From: G965216255 sp965216255
GTDB lineage: Bacteria > Bacteroidota > Rhodothermia > Rhodothermales > Bin80
DNA: 64,000 bases
Assembly (NCBI GenBank): GCA_965216255.1
Contig: OZ244148.1
Location: forward strand, 5,344,442-5,408,441
Direction of reading: 5' to 3'
Positions 47,015-55,869 of this stretch are shown piece by piece. The notes below the pieces were generated by a model. The model saw only the letters and a program-made list of their open reading frames with translations, did no database searches and was not told where the DNA came from. Made by a program: the position numbers and the translations under genes. Position 1 is the first letter of the stretch. The number at the start of each line of letters is the position of its first letter.

Positions 47015-47263
47015 GTGGCAATCTACGAGGTCATTCTTTTTAGCGTCCTAAAGGAGCGCCTTGGGAAGCCGGCTATCCGTTTCGAGGCAGATTCTCCCGT
47101 GTCATGCAGGGCCATGCTTGACGGGCTGGCAGGCCGCTATCCGCCGGTCGCGGAGTTTCGAACGACGGCCCGATTGGCCGTCAACAGAACCTACGCCCAG
47201 GATTCCGAGCAGATTGTCGAAGGAGACGAAATTGCGCTTATCACCCCCGTAAGTGGCGGATAA
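47015..47263 (+). CDS. moaD: MoaD, small subunit of molybdopterin synthase
   Basis: 82 residues from GTG 47015, a ubiquitin-like fold ending in the required Gly-Gly (LITPVSGG). Family: the C-terminal glycine thiocarboxylate provides sulfur to molybdopterin. It overlaps the following moaE start. No other molybdopterin genes are visible here. Confidence 0.9.
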   Translation: MAIYEVILFSVLKERLGKPAIRFEADSPVSCRAMLDGLAGRYPPVAEFRTTARLAVNRTYAQDSEQIVEGDEIALITPVSGG

Positions 47264-47780
47264 GCCAAGCCATAGGTCCACCATGCGGCCTGAAACGGAC
47301 TGGATCCAGTTGCTGCACGGCCGGATTGCTGTCGAAGCAGCACATAGGCATCTCAAGATCCCAACTGCCGGTGCACTAAGCCTGTTTACTGGTATAACAC
47401 GCCAGTTTACGGCGGGGAAGCAGACCTTGAGGCTGGAATACGAGTGTTACGAGGCCATGGCCATGGATGAATTGCGACGCCTTGCAGACAGCGCCAGGTC
47501 CAGGTGGCCCATCCTACGGCTATGCATGCTACACAGGCTGGGCGTAGTTCCGGTATCTGAAGAAAGCGTGGTAGTGGGCGTGGCCGCGGCGCACCGCGCT
47601 GATGCCTTCGCGGCGTGCAGGTACCTGATAGACACATTGAAGCAGCAGGTACCCATTTGGAAGCGCGAGCACTTTGCAGACGGAGCTACGGAATGGGTAC
47701 CCGGAAGGCTGCCACAACCAGAGACCAGGAGTGATGCGCCGGAAGGGGTAGATTCTGCAGATGGCCCTCGCGGCCATTGA
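47253..47780 (+). CDS. moaE: MoaE, large subunit of molybdopterin synthase
   Basis: 175 residues from GTG 47253, overlapping moaD by 11 bases; ATG 47283 is an alternative start. MoaE features: GALSLFTGITRQF, LEYECYEAMAMDELRRLAD, HRLGVVPVSEESVVV and the catalytic KREHFADG. The overlap with moaD suggests translational coupling. The C-terminal tail beyond WVPG is a little longer than usual. Confidence 0.9.
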   Translation: MADKPSHRSTMRPETDWIQLLHGRIAVEAAHRHLKIPTAGALSLFTGITRQFTAGKQTLRLEYECYEAMAMDELRRLADSARSRWPILRLCMLHRLGVVPVSEESVVVGVAAAHRADAFAACRYLIDTLKQQVPIWKREHFADGATEWVPGRLPQPETRSDAPEGVDSADGPRGH

Positions 47781-47825
47781 AATTGCGGCCATGCCCGCCC
47801 AAGCTCGGTAACCCGGTCTTGCTGG

Positions 47826-48245
47826 TTACGCGGGGTGTGCGCTGCGACTTCTATTCATTCGTAGCCGGGATAGTATAGGCGTTGGCGTATCGAAGGTGCT
47901 GAATGCGGGCTGTCGCCAGTCCTTCCAGGAGCGCCGGGTTCTGCCGCAACGGCGCCAGCGTGCCTGCGTTGTGGAATCCATAACTCCATCCAGCGCATCG
48001 GGCGCGCCCCTTACCAAGGCCGTCAAAGCCGCGCGCGTGTCGGTACGGATGAGCCTCCTCGGGGGAGGCCGATCGGCCACGCCGCTTTCCCAATGCATAG
48101 TAGCATTAGCGCCCCCATCCTTTCCTTTTGCGCACTGGAGCAGATCCTCCTTGCCGCCGCGCTGCAGGGCTATCAGGCAGTGCATCGCCCTGGACAGGAA
48201 GGGAACTCGTCAGCTTTCAGCAACGGCGGCCACACCCATGGTGGC
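47826..48245 (-). pseudogene. Possible decayed gene of unknown family
   Basis: Two minus-strand frames join into a sensible sequence: AMHCLIALQRGGKEDLLQC to LVRGAPDALDG in one, then WSYGFHNAGTLAPLRQNPAL and LEGLATARIQHLRYANAYTI in another, ending at 47851. Upstream in a third frame (48217-48360) lies VNLSVDQWEWRLLDAPGREK. The pieces look protein-like but I do not recognise a family. The frame changes suggest a pseudogene between moaE and purC. Confidence 0.3.
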
Positions 48246-48377
48246 TATAGTTGCCCGCAATAGCTTTCAATTGGAATCGGAGCATCTCCTTCTCTCTTCC
48301 GGGTGCGTCGAGAAGGCGCCATTCCCATTGGTCCACAGATAGGTTGACCAGAAATACCCAAAGGGCCTCAAGAGGCC

Positions 48378-49346
48378 TTACATGGATTCCACGTAGCGTC
48401 GAATGGCATCGTGCACGCGCGAAACCGGCCCCGGACTTGTATTCGGCTGAAATGACTGCCCTGTCACGGATTCGTACAAGTCTATGTATCGCGACGCGAC
48501 CCTTGCGCGGAATGCATCTGGGAGGTCCGGCGGCACCTGGCCACTCTTGCCGGCGAAGCCCTCGTCCATCAGCCACTCCCGCACAAACTCCTTGGACAAC
48601 TGCTGTTGAGGTTTCCCTTGCAGGAGCAGCCTCTGATATGGCTCTGCATAAAAGTACCTGGAGCTATCCGGCGTATGCACCTCGTCAATAAGCACGTACT
48701 GGCCCGCGGGCGTCCGCCCAAATTCATACTTTGTGTCGACCAGAATCAATCCGCGCTCGCTAGCCATTTGCGTGCCGCGCTGGAACAGCTTGAGGGCCGT
48801 CTGCTCCAATTGGTCAAAAACATCCTCACTGATGAGTCCTTGCGTAATGGCCTCCTCGCGGCTAACGTCTTCGTCGTGTCCTTCTCTGGCTTTTGTGGTA
48901 GGCGTAAGAATCGGTTCGGGAAGCCGTTCATTCTGCGCCAGGCCGTCCTGCAGCTCTTTGCCGCAAAGTCTGCGCCGGCCAGTCCGGTATGTCCGCCAGG
49001 CGTGGCCCACAAGGTAGCCTCGTACGACGAATTCGAGTTCCGTGGGCACGCACTGGATGGCTACGGTGACGTTGGGATCCGGAACAGCCACGACGTGGTT
49101 GGCAATAATGTCACGCGTGGCGTCGAAGCAATAGGCGGCAAGCTGGTTAAGGACCTGGCCCTTGAATGGAATTGTCTGGCGCAAGACGTGGTCAAACGCA
49201 GAAATACGATCCGTCGTTACCAGGACTAGCCGATTTCCCATGCGGTACGTGTCGCGCACTTTTCCCTGATAACGTTCGCCGAAATCTGAAAAGTCAGTGC
49301 ACAGAAGGGTGCGCTCCAGCTGGGTACGAATAGTAAAGGCGTCCAT
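48378..49346 (-). CDS. purC: Phosphoribosylaminoimidazole-succinocarboxamide synthase
   Basis: About 322 residues from ATG 49346. SAICAR synthetase motifs: YQGKVRDTYRMGNRLVLVTT, RISAFDHVLRQTIPFKGQVL, ELEFVVRGYLVGHAW, ERGLILVDTKYEFGR and DEVHTPDSSRYFYAE. Catalyses the seventh step of IMP synthesis. Single gene on the minus strand; other purine genes are not close. The downstream gap to moaE holds only a possible decayed gene. Confidence 0.94.
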   Translation of the reverse strand: MDAFTIRTQLERTLLCTDFSDFGERYQGKVRDTYRMGNRLVLVTTDRISAFDHVLRQTIPFKGQVLNQLAAYCFDATRDIIANHVVAVPDPNVTVAIQCVPTELEFVVRGYLVGHAWRTYRTGRRRLCGKELQDGLAQNERLPEPILTPTTKAREGHDEDVSREEAITQGLISEDVFDQLEQTALKLFQRGTQMASERGLILVDTKYEFGRTPAGQYVLIDEVHTPDSSRYFYAEPYQRLLLQGKPQQQLSKEFVREWLMDEGFAGKSGQVPPDLPDAFRARVASRYIDLYESVTGQSFQPNTSPGPVSRVHDAIRRYVESM

Positions 49347-49366
49347 GTTGCAGTTCAATATGCTTT

Positions 49367-50410
49367 CTAGTGAGCGCTTCGGTCGTAATGACTCGAGTAG
49401 CGAATACGTAGCTCCGGTAGTACGCGGTGATCAATCCGTTCCTTGATGCCGATGTGGTCCAGTCTATGGAGCAGCCGGCTTGCTGCCAGCCTTCCGACCC
49501 GCTCCATGCCTTGGTCCACGCTCGAGAGGCCGACAAAGCGGCTCGTCTTGATGTCGTCGTAGCCCACAAGCGCCATGTCTTCCGGTACCGATAGTCCAGC
49601 CTCGCGAATGGCTTTCCAGGCGCCGATTGCCTGTACGTCGCTGCTTGCAAAGACGGCCGTGGGCAATGGATGCACTCCCAGTAACCGCTGCATGGCTTCG
49701 AAGCCGTCTTCTTCGCTGAATCCGGCATGTTTTTCCGTGGTGCCGTTTTGAATGAGCTCTTCATCCACGGCAATGCCTCCTGCTGACAACGCATTTCGAA
49801 AACCCTCCAGCCGCTGCTTTTGCAGATAGCTGTCCGTGTGCGCCCGGATGATGGCGATGCGCCGGTGCCCCATGGCCACCAGATGATTCATTGCTTCCGT
49901 GGTCCCGGAAGCGTTGTCCCAGTAATAGCAGTCAAAATCCGTGTGGTGATGCCCCACCAGTACCACCGGTGCGCGCAGCGCTCTCAGTTCGTCCGCCAGA
50001 TCGACACCCACTGGAACGCCGGCAAGAAGGAGCCCGTCCACGGTACCTCTCTTCAGAAAGCGCAGCAAGGCGTCCAACGGGTCTCTCGATCCAAGATCGA
50101 ATAGCAGCAGGTCGTGTTCCTTTTCCAACAGCTCGACTCGGAGCCCCTTAAGCAGTTCATTGTGAAACGGCGTCGTGAACGTTGGGATGGCGATCGCGAT
50201 GGAGCGAATGTGCCGCTGAGCTAGTGCTCTTGCACCTCGATGCGGGCGATACTTGAGGCCTTCAATGGTGTCCAGTACGCGCGCGCGCGTGGCCGTCGCA
50301 ACATCCGGCGAATCATTGAGGACCCGGGATACGGTCGATATGCCGACTTCGGCATGCCTGGCTACATCGTAAATGGTTATGCGGGATTTTCGGGGAGGCC
50401 TTCGCGCCAT
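49367..50410 (-). CDS. LacI-family transcriptional regulator
   Basis: 347 residues. N-terminal helix-turn-helix ITIYDVARHAEVGISTVSRV with the hinge region, then a periplasmic-binding-like sugar sensor domain (AIAIPTFTTPFHNELLKGL, VVLVGHHHTDFDCYYWDNAS, RRIAIIRAH, GYDDIKTSRFVGLSSVDQ). Family members bind operators and release on sugar binding. Divergent from the MalK-type ATPase with 191 bases between, so it probably controls that gene and perhaps itself. Confidence 0.92.
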   Translation of the reverse strand: MARRPPRKSRITIYDVARHAEVGISTVSRVLNDSPDVATATRARVLDTIEGLKYRPHRGARALAQRHIRSIAIAIPTFTTPFHNELLKGLRVELLEKEHDLLLFDLGSRDPLDALLRFLKRGTVDGLLLAGVPVGVDLADELRALRAPVVLVGHHHTDFDCYYWDNASGTTEAMNHLVAMGHRRIAIIRAHTDSYLQKQRLEGFRNALSAGGIAVDEELIQNGTTEKHAGFSEEDGFEAMQRLLGVHPLPTAVFASSDVQAIGAWKAIREAGLSVPEDMALVGYDDIKTSRFVGLSSVDQGMERVGRLAASRLLHRLDHIGIKERIDHRVLPELRIRYSSHYDRSAH

Positions 50411-50601
50411 CTTAAGCTATTGCCATTGTATGCATGATCGATCGGTAACACTAAATTACGGTATGCTACCATCGTGGATGTTGGCGCACCTTGAATTCGG
50501 CGTTTGACCCTATTGAACACAAGGAAGAGAGACTAGTCTAACGCGCAGCCCTTAAAGCTGGAACTCCTTCCAGGACACTGCCACCTAGTTGAATCAATGG
50601 T
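50411..50601. promoter_or_regulatory. Divergent intergenic region between LacI and the ATPase gene
   Basis: Contains an imperfect inverted repeat ggtaacac-taaattacgg-tatgctacc (about 50444-50470), a candidate operator for the LacI-type regulator. The assignment is by position only, and the repeat deviates from the usual LacI-family operator. Confidence 0.3.
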
Positions 50602-51771
50602 ATGGCCCAGGTTGATCTGGACCGCGTTCGTAAGGTGTTCGACAATGGTCATGTGGCCGTGGACAATGCTTCGTTCTCTGCAAGGGACGGCGAATTGCTT
50701 GTGCTCGTTGGTCCCTCGGGCTGTGGCAAGAGCACGACACTGCGCATGCTTGCCGGCCTCGAGTCTGTAACAGGGGGGACTATACGGATCGGGGGGCGAG
50801 TTGTTAATAATATGCCGCCAAAGGATCGGGACATCGCGATGGTGTTCCAGAACTATGCGCTATACCCCCACATGAGCGTGTATGACAACGTGGCTTTCGG
50901 TCTAAAGCTACGCAAATATCCCAAGAAGGAAATTGCCGCCCGCGTAGCGCAAGCCGCCCAGATCCTTGGCATAGAAGGGATCCTTGAGCGCAAGCCGAAG
51001 CAGCTCTCCGGCGGACAGCAGCAGCGGGTGGCGGTGGGCCGGGCGATTGTACGCAAGCCGCAGGCGTTCCTGTTTGATGAGCCGCTATCAAATCTCGATG
51101 CCAAACTCCGGGTGCAAATGCGCACGGAGATCGCCAAGCTGCATAGAGGCCTCGGTGCCACGATGGTGTATGTGACGCATGATCAGGTTGAGGCCATGAC
51201 CATGGGAGACAGGATCGTCGTGATGCGCGGCGGCCAAGTCCAGCAGATTGCCGCACCGCTTACCCTGTACAATTATCCGCTCAATACTTTCGTGGCAGGA
51301 TTTATTGGCAGCCCCGCCATGAATCTGGTTCGCGGGCAGATCGTCCGCGAAGGTGGTCTGCGATTCACGTCTGAGTGCCGTGCCTTCAGCGTGCCCGTCT
51401 CCGGGGAGATCGCCGGACGCCTGGTGCACTACGTGGACAGAGACGTGGTACTTGGCACGAGGCCGGAAGACCTGTACGTGGCAGGCAGCACTTTTATGCC
51501 GGACGCGGTGGAGGAAATTGCGCTGCCGCTTGTCGTGGTTGAACCAATGGGCAATGAGATCTTCGCATACGCACGGGCGGGTGAGGGCACCATTGTTGCC
51601 AGGGTCGCACCACAACCCCTGCCGGATCCCGGGACGACAATTCGTCTCGCGGTAGACGTGGACAAACTTTATTTCTTTGACGGGGATTCTGAGTGCGCAA
51701 TCGGTGCGCGCTTACCGATTGCACGGGAGGGGCCTTCTGCTCCTCCGCTACGACCAAATGAACTGTGTTGA
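50602..51771 (+). CDS. MalK/UgpC-type ABC transporter ATPase
   Basis: 389 residues. Walker A GPSGCGKST (37-45), signature LSGGQQQR (135-142), Walker B AFLFDEP (155-161), H-loop YVTHDQVEAMTMGDR, then a C-terminal OB/TOBE regulatory domain (about 240-365). This is the MsmK/UgpC ATPase type of carbohydrate importers, which usually serve several permeases. No permease or binding protein is present in the window, so it may energise transporters elsewhere. Confidence 0.92.
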   Translation: MAQVDLDRVRKVFDNGHVAVDNASFSARDGELLVLVGPSGCGKSTTLRMLAGLESVTGGTIRIGGRVVNNMPPKDRDIAMVFQNYALYPHMSVYDNVAFGLKLRKYPKKEIAARVAQAAQILGIEGILERKPKQLSGGQQQRVAVGRAIVRKPQAFLFDEPLSNLDAKLRVQMRTEIAKLHRGLGATMVYVTHDQVEAMTMGDRIVVMRGGQVQQIAAPLTLYNYPLNTFVAGFIGSPAMNLVRGQIVREGGLRFTSECRAFSVPVSGEIAGRLVHYVDRDVVLGTRPEDLYVAGSTFMPDAVEEIALPLVVVEPMGNEIFAYARAGEGTIVARVAPQPLPDPGTTIRLAVDVDKLYFFDGDSECAIGARLPIAREGPSAPPLRPNELC

Positions 51772-52091
51772 ATCAGCACACTGACGCGCACCGCGCATGC
51801 GAAAGAAAGCGGGGCGGTCTCGGGCCCGCAAAAGATTGCGTGGAATTGCGGTGTTTAATCCCATCCGGGAAATAATGCGGTATGTGGCCGCGTTTAGAAC
51901 GCACCAATTAGGTAGATAAATGCCGTTTGCGGTAACATGAGTGCCTGTTGGGGGATGTATTGGAGTTACGGCTCCGCCCAGGTCCCATCCAAGCAGCGGT
52001 CTTAACACTTTGACCCCGCTGCCACGGCGAATGCAAGCGGATGCCTCTGAGTCCGCGTAACTTGGAAATTGAACGAATCTGGTACACCTGC

Positions 52092-53603
52092 ATGCGGTCC
52101 AACTTCACGTACAGCATTGTGGCGGCCTCACTGGTTTGTATGGCAGGAATGCTAGCCCCAGCTGCACAGGCGCAATCCGGCACGTTTTTCAACCAGCGCG
52201 ACGATACCTATCCGCTGCTGGGGCTAAAAAGGGCAAGAGAGGCCTACGAGACGGCGCGCCTTGAATATGAAAGGCAAGCGGAGATGTACGAGAAGCGGCT
52301 GCTTTCGAGGCAGGAATATGACAGGTCCCGGAGCAATTGGGCTGATGCGGAGGTCAACTACCAGCAATCGCTCTTGGCCGTGTTGTTCGAGCAGCAGTAC
52401 GTGGTGATTTCGAGCGCAGTCAAGTATCGGGGAGTGGGCAGTCGCAAGCGTGTTCGCATTACGCTGGAGAATTCAAGCGGGGGAACGGCCGAATTCCAGA
52501 AGCTTATCGGCATTGAAGACGATCTGTTTCGGTCGCTGCAGCCGGATGTCATAAATAATCTTTACGTCTCTCTGGTCAACGATGAAAACGCGATAGTAAG
52601 CGAGCCCTACGAGCAAAAGATCGACCGGCTGCTCACGGGCGATCCAATCACCGTTGATTTTGGAATGCTTCAGGACCTGGATGCGGTTACGGTGAGCGTG
52701 CTGTACGGGGATGGGACCCAGCAGAATAGGAAGATATTTCTGCAGAAGGACGCTTCTGTCAATATCGCTGCTATAGAGGCCGAACAGTTTTCCCAGGAGG
52801 TCGAACTGGGTGGTACTACCGATTATGCCATGACGCTAGAGCTATTCAGCGGCGTCTCCAATACGTTTAGGCTGGATGTTACCGGGCTGCCGCTGGAAAT
52901 AAATCGCTACTTTATTGACCCTGCCACCGGTAACCGCCTGAGCCAGTTCCAGTTTTCGGAGGGGATCAACACGCGCGAGGCAGCCCTGCGTGTATTTCTG
53001 CCCGATAGACCGACCACGAACGTCCATATCGATGAATCCATATCCTTTTATGCGTTGGCCATTCCCCGGGAACGCGCTGAGGAAGTGGGACCACTGCGAG
53101 AGAGGACCCTTTCCGGCGCGGAAATCGAAGCATTAAGCGTCGGTTTCGTGCGGCTTGAGCTTGTCGCGCGAGGTATAGGCGAATTACTTGTGCGGGCACC
53201 GCAGCTGTTTCATACGATTCGGCCGGACGAGTCCGTTGGCGTTAGTATTGAGCTCGTAAACGAAGGTACGCGCCACCTGGACAACATTCGGGTAGAAACC
53301 GACTTGCCCCTCAACTGGACCGACGTCATTGAGCCTGAGGTCGTCGAGAGCCTGGATATCAATGAAGAACGGCGTGCCACGCTCACGTTTACGCCGCCGG
53401 AGCGTGTCGCACCGGGACGCTATGAAATCCGTATCCGGACCATGTCTCTCTCCGACGACCAGCCCATACAAGGGGAAGACAAGACCGTTACCATACAGGT
53501 GGATCAGAAAGCGAATATCGTTGGGACCACGCTCCTTATCCTGCTTATCCTGGCTCTTGTAGTTGGCATCGTCGTCTTCGGTATCCGGCTATCACGCCGC
53601 TAA
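52092..53603 (+). CDS. NEW3-domain protein, exported with C-terminal anchor
   Basis: About 503 residues from ATG 52092. Signal peptide (ASLVCMAGMLAPAAQAQ), a short coiled-coil stretch (about 45-90: ARLEYERQAEMYEKRLLS), a beta-rich middle, NEW3-like domain (about 355-455: VGVSIELVNEGTRHLDNIR, LPLNWTDVIEPEVV) and a final membrane helix (TTLLILLILALVVGIVVFGI). Similar proteins are found beside ABC-2 exporters and may act as the external subunit. It starts the four-gene operon with the two permeases and ATPase. Precise function is unknown. Confidence 0.8.
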   Translation: MRSNFTYSIVAASLVCMAGMLAPAAQAQSGTFFNQRDDTYPLLGLKRAREAYETARLEYERQAEMYEKRLLSRQEYDRSRSNWADAEVNYQQSLLAVLFEQQYVVISSAVKYRGVGSRKRVRITLENSSGGTAEFQKLIGIEDDLFRSLQPDVINNLYVSLVNDENAIVSEPYEQKIDRLLTGDPITVDFGMLQDLDAVTVSVLYGDGTQQNRKIFLQKDASVNIAAIEAEQFSQEVELGGTTDYAMTLELFSGVSNTFRLDVTGLPLEINRYFIDPATGNRLSQFQFSEGINTREAALRVFLPDRPTTNVHIDESISFYALAIPRERAEEVGPLRERTLSGAEIEALSVGFVRLELVARGIGELLVRAPQLFHTIRPDESVGVSIELVNEGTRHLDNIRVETDLPLNWTDVIEPEVVESLDINEERRATLTFTPPERVAPGRYEIRIRTMSLSDDQPIQGEDKTVTIQVDQKANIVGTTLLILLILALVVGIVVFGIRLSRR

Positions 53604-53642
53604 CCCACAACGGCCTTTCTTCTTGGTCATACGGATGAATTC

Positions 53643-54383
53643 ATGGACTCACCGCGCGCAATGCTAGAGGCAGAAGGTCTATCGAAGCGATACGAAGACG
53701 GCAAGCTCGCGCTTGACAGTCTATCTCTTCAGGTGTGGCCGGGCCAGGTCTATGCCATGCTCGGTGGCAACGGGGCTGGCAAGTCTACAGCCATAAATCT
53801 GTTCCTGAATTTTATCGAACCAACCGAGGGTGAAGCACGTGTTGACGGCATTGTAACGCACCAGTATCCGCTTGAAGCCAAGAAGCGACTTGCCTACGTG
53901 TCGGAAAATGTGATGCTGTATCCGAATTTTACGGCCATTCAGAATCTCGACTTCTTTGCCCGCTTGGGCAGCGGAAGACGATACACGGCGGACGAGTATC
54001 ATGATGTGTTGTTGCGCGTCGGATTGCAGGAGGAGGCGCACAACCGCCGGCTGAAGGGGTTTTCGAAGGGGATGCGGCAAAAGTGCGGCATTGCCATTGC
54101 CATCCTCAGGGATGCCCCCGCAATTCTGCTGGACGAGCCCACGAGCGGTTTGGACCCGAAGGCGGCCTTCGAATTCATTCATCTGCTTTCGTCGCTGCGT
54201 GAAGAAGGCAAAGCCATTCTCATGTCAACGCACGACATATTTCGTGCCAAGCGGGTGGCAGATCTGGTTGGAATCATGAACGAGGGAAGGCTGGTTATGC
54301 AGCGGAGCCATTCTGAGCTGGTAGATGAGGACTTGGAAAAGCTATATGTACATTATATAGCCGGCGCGGCGGACCTGGCCTAA
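53643..54383 (+). CDS. ABC-2 exporter ATPase
   Basis: 246 residues. Walker A GGNGAGKST, signature region LKGFSKGMRQKCGIA, Walker B AILLDEPTSGLDPKA, and a H-loop at MSTHDIFR. Typical of ABC-2 type exporter ATPases (NatA/CcmA-like). Paired with the two adjacent permeases, 40 bases downstream of the NEW3 gene stop. Confidence 0.92.
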   Translation: MDSPRAMLEAEGLSKRYEDGKLALDSLSLQVWPGQVYAMLGGNGAGKSTAINLFLNFIEPTEGEARVDGIVTHQYPLEAKKRLAYVSENVMLYPNFTAIQNLDFFARLGSGRRYTADEYHDVLLRVGLQEEAHNRRLKGFSKGMRQKCGIAIAILRDAPAILLDEPTSGLDPKAAFEFIHLLSSLREEGKAILMSTHDIFRAKRVADLVGIMNEGRLVMQRSHSELVDEDLEKLYVHYIAGAADLA

Positions 54384-54422
54384 CCCTCAAGCATATTCCT
54401 TGCATCCGGAGCAGCTGCAATC

Positions 54423-55835
54423 ATGTTCAAACTCCTTGTAGAGAAAGAGCTTCGAGAGACAGTGCTAACAACGAAGTTTGCTTCGACGTTTGGCATCTGC
54501 TCGCTTCTTATCCTGATTTCGTTCTACGTCGGCGCACGCCACCATCTTGTGAGCCAGGCGGAGTACGAGGCAGCAACGGCCGAGAATCTGAAGCAGATGG
54601 AGGGGCTCACGGATTGGGGTCGCATCGCACACCGAATCTTTCTGCCGCCACAGCCTCTTGGGGCGCTCGTGTCAGGCATTTCGAATGACATTGGCCGAAC
54701 AACTGAGATGCGCGCGCAGGGTGAATTGCGCTCGGAAGACAGCCGCTTCAACGAAGACCCCATCTTTGCCGTTTTTCGCTTTCTGGACCTTGAATTTCTC
54801 TTCAGCATCGTACTTTCGCTCTTTGCCATTCTCTTCGCCTATGACGCGGTGAATGGAGAGAAGGAGAGGGGGACACTTCGGTTGTCTTTTTCGTCGCCCA
54901 TACCGCGCGACACCTACATTTTAGGCAAGCTGGTCGGAGCGTTTGTGGCGCTGGGCATTGCGCTTGTTGTTCCCATCCTGCTCGGCTCATTGCTGTTGCC
55001 AATTCTTGGCGTACCGATGACCGGTGAGAGTTGGGGTCGCCTCAGCCTTATCATAGTAGCGGGTTACTTGTATCTAGGCGTATTCCTCTGTCTCTCCGTT
55101 TTCGTTTCGGCGATGACGGAGCGTTCGTCAAGTTCTTTCCTGCTAATACTTGTGGTCTGGATTATCACCGTCATGATAGTGCCGCGTGCTGCGGTTATGG
55201 TCGCCGGCCGCGCAGTGGACGTACCCTCGATTGACAAGGTGAACTTTGAGAAAAGGCAATACCGGGCACAGCTCTGGCAGGAGGACGTCAAGGACCTGGC
55301 GGAATGGCAAAAACAGAACCCTCCCTCAGGGGAATCCATGCAGGACTGGATGCGGGAGTTTCAGGCGTTCATGTCAGAGCGGGGTCAAATCCGATCGGAC
55401 AAGATGAGCGAGTTTGCCGGGAGAATCAACGAAGAAAGAAGCAACCGCGAGTCCGTGCAGCAGAAGCTCGCCCTAGGCATTGCGAGGGTATCGCCCACAT
55501 CCGTTTTCTCTCTCGTGGCTGCCCAACTTGCAGGAACGTCGCTGGAGCTGGAGCATCGCTACCGGGAATCTGCCAACCGGTACCAGGAGCAGTTCGCACA
55601 ATTTCGCCAAAATAAGACGGGCGATGCCCCCGGTGTTATGTTTCGGATCGGCACGGAAGAGGAAGAAGAGCCTGAACCGATTGACCCGCATGAACTGCCG
55701 GTTTTCGAATTCCAAAGACCGTCGGCAGCTGAGACGGTTAGTGGCTCACTATTGGATCTCGGGCTACTCATCGGTTTCAATGTCCTCTTTTTTGCCGGTG
55801 CGTTTGTAGCCTTTCTGCGTTACGACGTGCGGTGA
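54423..55835 (+). CDS. ABC-2 type permease with large extracytoplasmic loop (DUF3526-like)
   Basis: 470 residues. One N-terminal helix (about 22-40), a large loop (to about 125), a set of five helices (about 125-260, ILFAYDAVNGEKERGTLRLS, IPRDTYILGKLVGAF), a second soluble loop rich in Gln/Arg (about 260-435) and a final helix pair. The pattern is that of DUF3526-containing ABC-2 permeases. 39 bases follow the ATPase. Its paralogue is the next gene. Confidence 0.88.
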   Translation: MFKLLVEKELRETVLTTKFASTFGICSLLILISFYVGARHHLVSQAEYEAATAENLKQMEGLTDWGRIAHRIFLPPQPLGALVSGISNDIGRTTEMRAQGELRSEDSRFNEDPIFAVFRFLDLEFLFSIVLSLFAILFAYDAVNGEKERGTLRLSFSSPIPRDTYILGKLVGAFVALGIALVVPILLGSLLLPILGVPMTGESWGRLSLIIVAGYLYLGVFLCLSVFVSAMTERSSSSFLLILVVWIITVMIVPRAAVMVAGRAVDVPSIDKVNFEKRQYRAQLWQEDVKDLAEWQKQNPPSGESMQDWMREFQAFMSERGQIRSDKMSEFAGRINEERSNRESVQQKLALGIARVSPTSVFSLVAAQLAGTSLELEHRYRESANRYQEQFAQFRQNKTGDAPGVMFRIGTEEEEEPEPIDPHELPVFEFQRPSAAETVSGSLLDLGLLIGFNVLFFAGAFVAFLRYDVR

Positions 55836-55869
55836 GAGTCCAGATGTAGCCACCTTTAAACGAACTGCC

